Source of the DNA: JAAOZP01 sp038848185
GTDB lineage: Archaea; Thermoproteota; EX4484-205; JAAOZP01
DNA: 7,524 bases
Direction of reading: 5' to 3'
Assembly: GCA_038848185.1 (NCBI GenBank)
Contig: JAWCNV010000038.1
Coordinates: forward strand, 1 to 7,524
The notes below the pieces were generated by a model. That model worked only from the letters and a program-made list of their open reading frames with translations, made no database searches and was not told the origin of the DNA. Position numbers and translations under genes: made by a program. Shown one piece after another: positions 6,456 through 7,524 of the stretch (position 1 is the stretch's first letter; each line of letters opens with the position of its first letter).

Positions 6456-6487
6456 CAGGCGAGATTGTCTAATTCTCACCATGCCTG
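6456..6487. terminator. interrupted inverted repeat behind the GH12 gene
   Basis: CAGGC (6456-6460) pairs with GCCTG (6483-6487), and inside it GAGATT (6461-6466) pairs with AATTCTC (6471-6477) with one bulged T, around a GTCT loop. A 5-base bulge separates the two stems. It lies ~60-90 bases past the GH12 stop. No strong T-run follows on the - strand, so a terminator role is weak; it may be a processing site or chance. The rest of the 6376-6543 gap holds no gene that I can see. Confidence 0.25.
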
Positions 6488-6543
6488 TTGGAAGGATTAG
6501 ACTTGGGGAAAAGCCTCTTTGGCCTTAGTCCATCAGGCAAGAG

Positions 6544-7524
6544 TTAGAACCTGTTTATGGTCAGAAGCCGCCTATTGCACTTCATATTGTGAGGCCACTT
6601 AGGATTTCCTCTTCGATATAGCAAAGCCAAGATGGTCATTACAATTACCAGGGTTACAGCTCCTATTGCCCATCCTGTAGGCATTGTTGACGGCGGGCTT
6701 GATGTTGCCATAGGTGTTAGTGTTGGAGTCAGTGTAGGCGTTGGTGTTGATGTTGGCGAAGTTTGAGTTACAGCGTAGTCTGATATGGTCCACTGGAATT
6801 GTGCAACGCCGCCGGAATTCTTTGTACCCCATTCCGTCCCTATCTCCCAGTCTAGCAGATAGTAGTCAGATATGTCGAAGGGAGCATATTTCTCAACCGC
6901 CCTCATGACTTCAGCTATATCGTAGCTTATGGAGCCATTTGTAAGGTCCCATTCTTTCGGCTTAAAAGCTATGTAAGCAGAGTTGTTGTTTCTGATGCTT
7001 CTCCAGACTTCCCAAGTCCTGCCGCTCACAGTTTCTTCGCCAACCCTGCTTCCAGCCGGATTAAGGTTCTGGCTGAAGACCCAGACCATGACTTCAACAT
7101 ACGGTGTCGACAATCCTGAGCCGGGGCTAAACGCATGTCTTTCATCCACTATCCAAGCGTCTGCAGCTATGTTGAAATTCATGTCTGGATTTAGGCTTTG
7201 AAGATCAACGGAGAACGATGCTGTTAGAGATATGGTTCCCGAGGTTAGGTCTGAAACCCTGTAGGGGAAGTTAAGCCCGAGACCACTGGTTTCTTGAACA
7301 TTCCACGGCCATCTGTCAACGTCGATCCCCGGATAACCGTTTACATAACTTTGTGGCTGGACCCCTAAGAGTTTTGCCTCTGCCGTGAGCGTGTTCATGC
7401 TTCTATCATACGTCATAGTGATTACACCATTAGCACTTGTAGTATTCCAATTGTTAATATCTATGTGGTAATCATACTTACCATCACTATCAACATCCAC
7501 CCATCTACTAGTATCGCCTCTACT
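6544..7524 (-). CDS. GH12-family endoglucanase-type enzyme, membrane-anchored (N-terminus outside window)
   Basis: The frame is open through the right edge, so about 326 C-terminal residues are visible and the signal peptide and first strands are missing; the GTG at 7500 is an internal Val. GH12 landmarks: NGYPGIDV, then YVEVMVWVF with the nucleophile Glu (codon 7093-7095), NPAGSRVG, and DWEIGTEWGT with the acid/base Glu (codon 6832-6834), about 87 residues apart as in the family. GH12 enzymes are retaining beta-jelly-roll endoglucanases on beta-1,4, mixed-linkage or xyloglucan chains; archaeal members occur in Pyrococcus and Sulfolobus. After the domain come a short Thr/Pro stalk (6697-6762), PPSTMPTG, a membrane helix and YRRG, as in the hydrolase gene downstream. 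Unlike that protein it continues 20 residues past YRRG with a basic tail (NPKWPHNMKCNRRLL...). It is expected on the outer face of the membrane. It lies 168 bases before the next hydrolase, same strand, possibly co-transcribed. Confidence 0.88.
   Translation of the reverse strand, partial: SRGDTSRWVDVDSDGKYDYHIDINNWNTTSANGVITMTYDRSMNTLTAEAKLLGVQPQSYVNGYPGIDVDRWPWNVQETSGLGLNFPYRVSDLTSGTISLTASFSVDLQSLNPDMNFNIAADAWIVDERHAFSPGSGLSTPYVEVMVWVFSQNLNPAGSRVGEETVSGRTWEVWRSIRNNNSAYIAFKPKEWDLTNGSISYDIAEVMRAVEKYAPFDISDYYLLDWEIGTEWGTKNSGGVAQFQWTISDYAVTQTSPTSTPTPTLTPTLTPMATSSPPSTMPTGWAIGAVTLVIVMTILALLYRRGNPKWPHNMKCNRRLLTINRF
6607..6696 (-). repeat. shared C-terminal anchor module, copy 2
   Basis: This segment encodes PPSTMPTGW, a membrane helix (AIGAVTLVIVMTILALL) and YRRG. 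It is collinear with the module at 3067-3156 at a constant offset of 3540 bases. The hydrolase copy stops three residues after YRRG; this copy reads on through the matching position. Confidence 0.8.

Noticed and set aside
6544..7524. Pseudogene because the GH12 enzyme lacks a signal peptide
   Set aside because: The frame is still open at the window edge, so the missing part lies outside the window.

Overview
This 7.5 kb window looks archaeal, probably from a thermophilic lineage of the Thermoproteota/Bathyarchaeia (TACK) type. The pointers are a free-standing Trm112 protein of archaeal sequence type, a TldD/TldE pair of archaeal length, TTG start codons, TATA-like boxes close to start codons, and secreted enzymes that end in a Thr/Pro-rich stalk, a single membrane helix and a short basic tail. 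The exact lineage cannot be fixed from sequence reading alone.

Left part, + strand (1-2561): the 3' end of tldD, then complete tldE overlapping it by the four bases ATGA, so the two subunits of the TldD/TldE metalloprotease are translationally coupled. A small hairpin followed by a T-rich tract separates them from a radical SAM enzyme of the anaerobic ribonucleotide-reductase-activase family (NrdG2-like). This gene meets the next one tail to tail, with the two stop codons overlapping.

Right part, - strand (2558-7524, read right to left): a GH12 endoglucanase-type enzyme whose N-terminus lies beyond the window; then a 1106-residue secreted glycoside hydrolase with a clan GH-A (GH5-like) barrel; then Trm112, a small zinc protein that activates methyltransferases. 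The two hydrolases carry nearly the same C-terminal module (Thr/Pro stalk, PPS-x-MPTG, membrane helix, YRRG), and this similarity also holds at DNA level. They therefore look like a cell-surface glucan-degrading pair: the GH12 enzyme would cut beta-1,4/1,3-glucan chains, and the larger enzyme, with two carbohydrate-binding modules, would bind and process the same or a related polysaccharide next to the cell.

The most unusual item is the large hydrolase. Its two tandem CBM4/9-type modules are not appended to an end but lie inside the catalytic barrel, between the strand bearing the acid/base Glu and the next strand. The gene also has an 18-base palindrome just upstream of its start codon that overlaps its Shine-Dalgarno sequence. 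There is no gene-free stretch longer than 300 bases; the longest gap is about 170 bases (6376-6543). I saw no tRNA or rRNA genes, CRISPR arrays, insertion sequences or phage genes.
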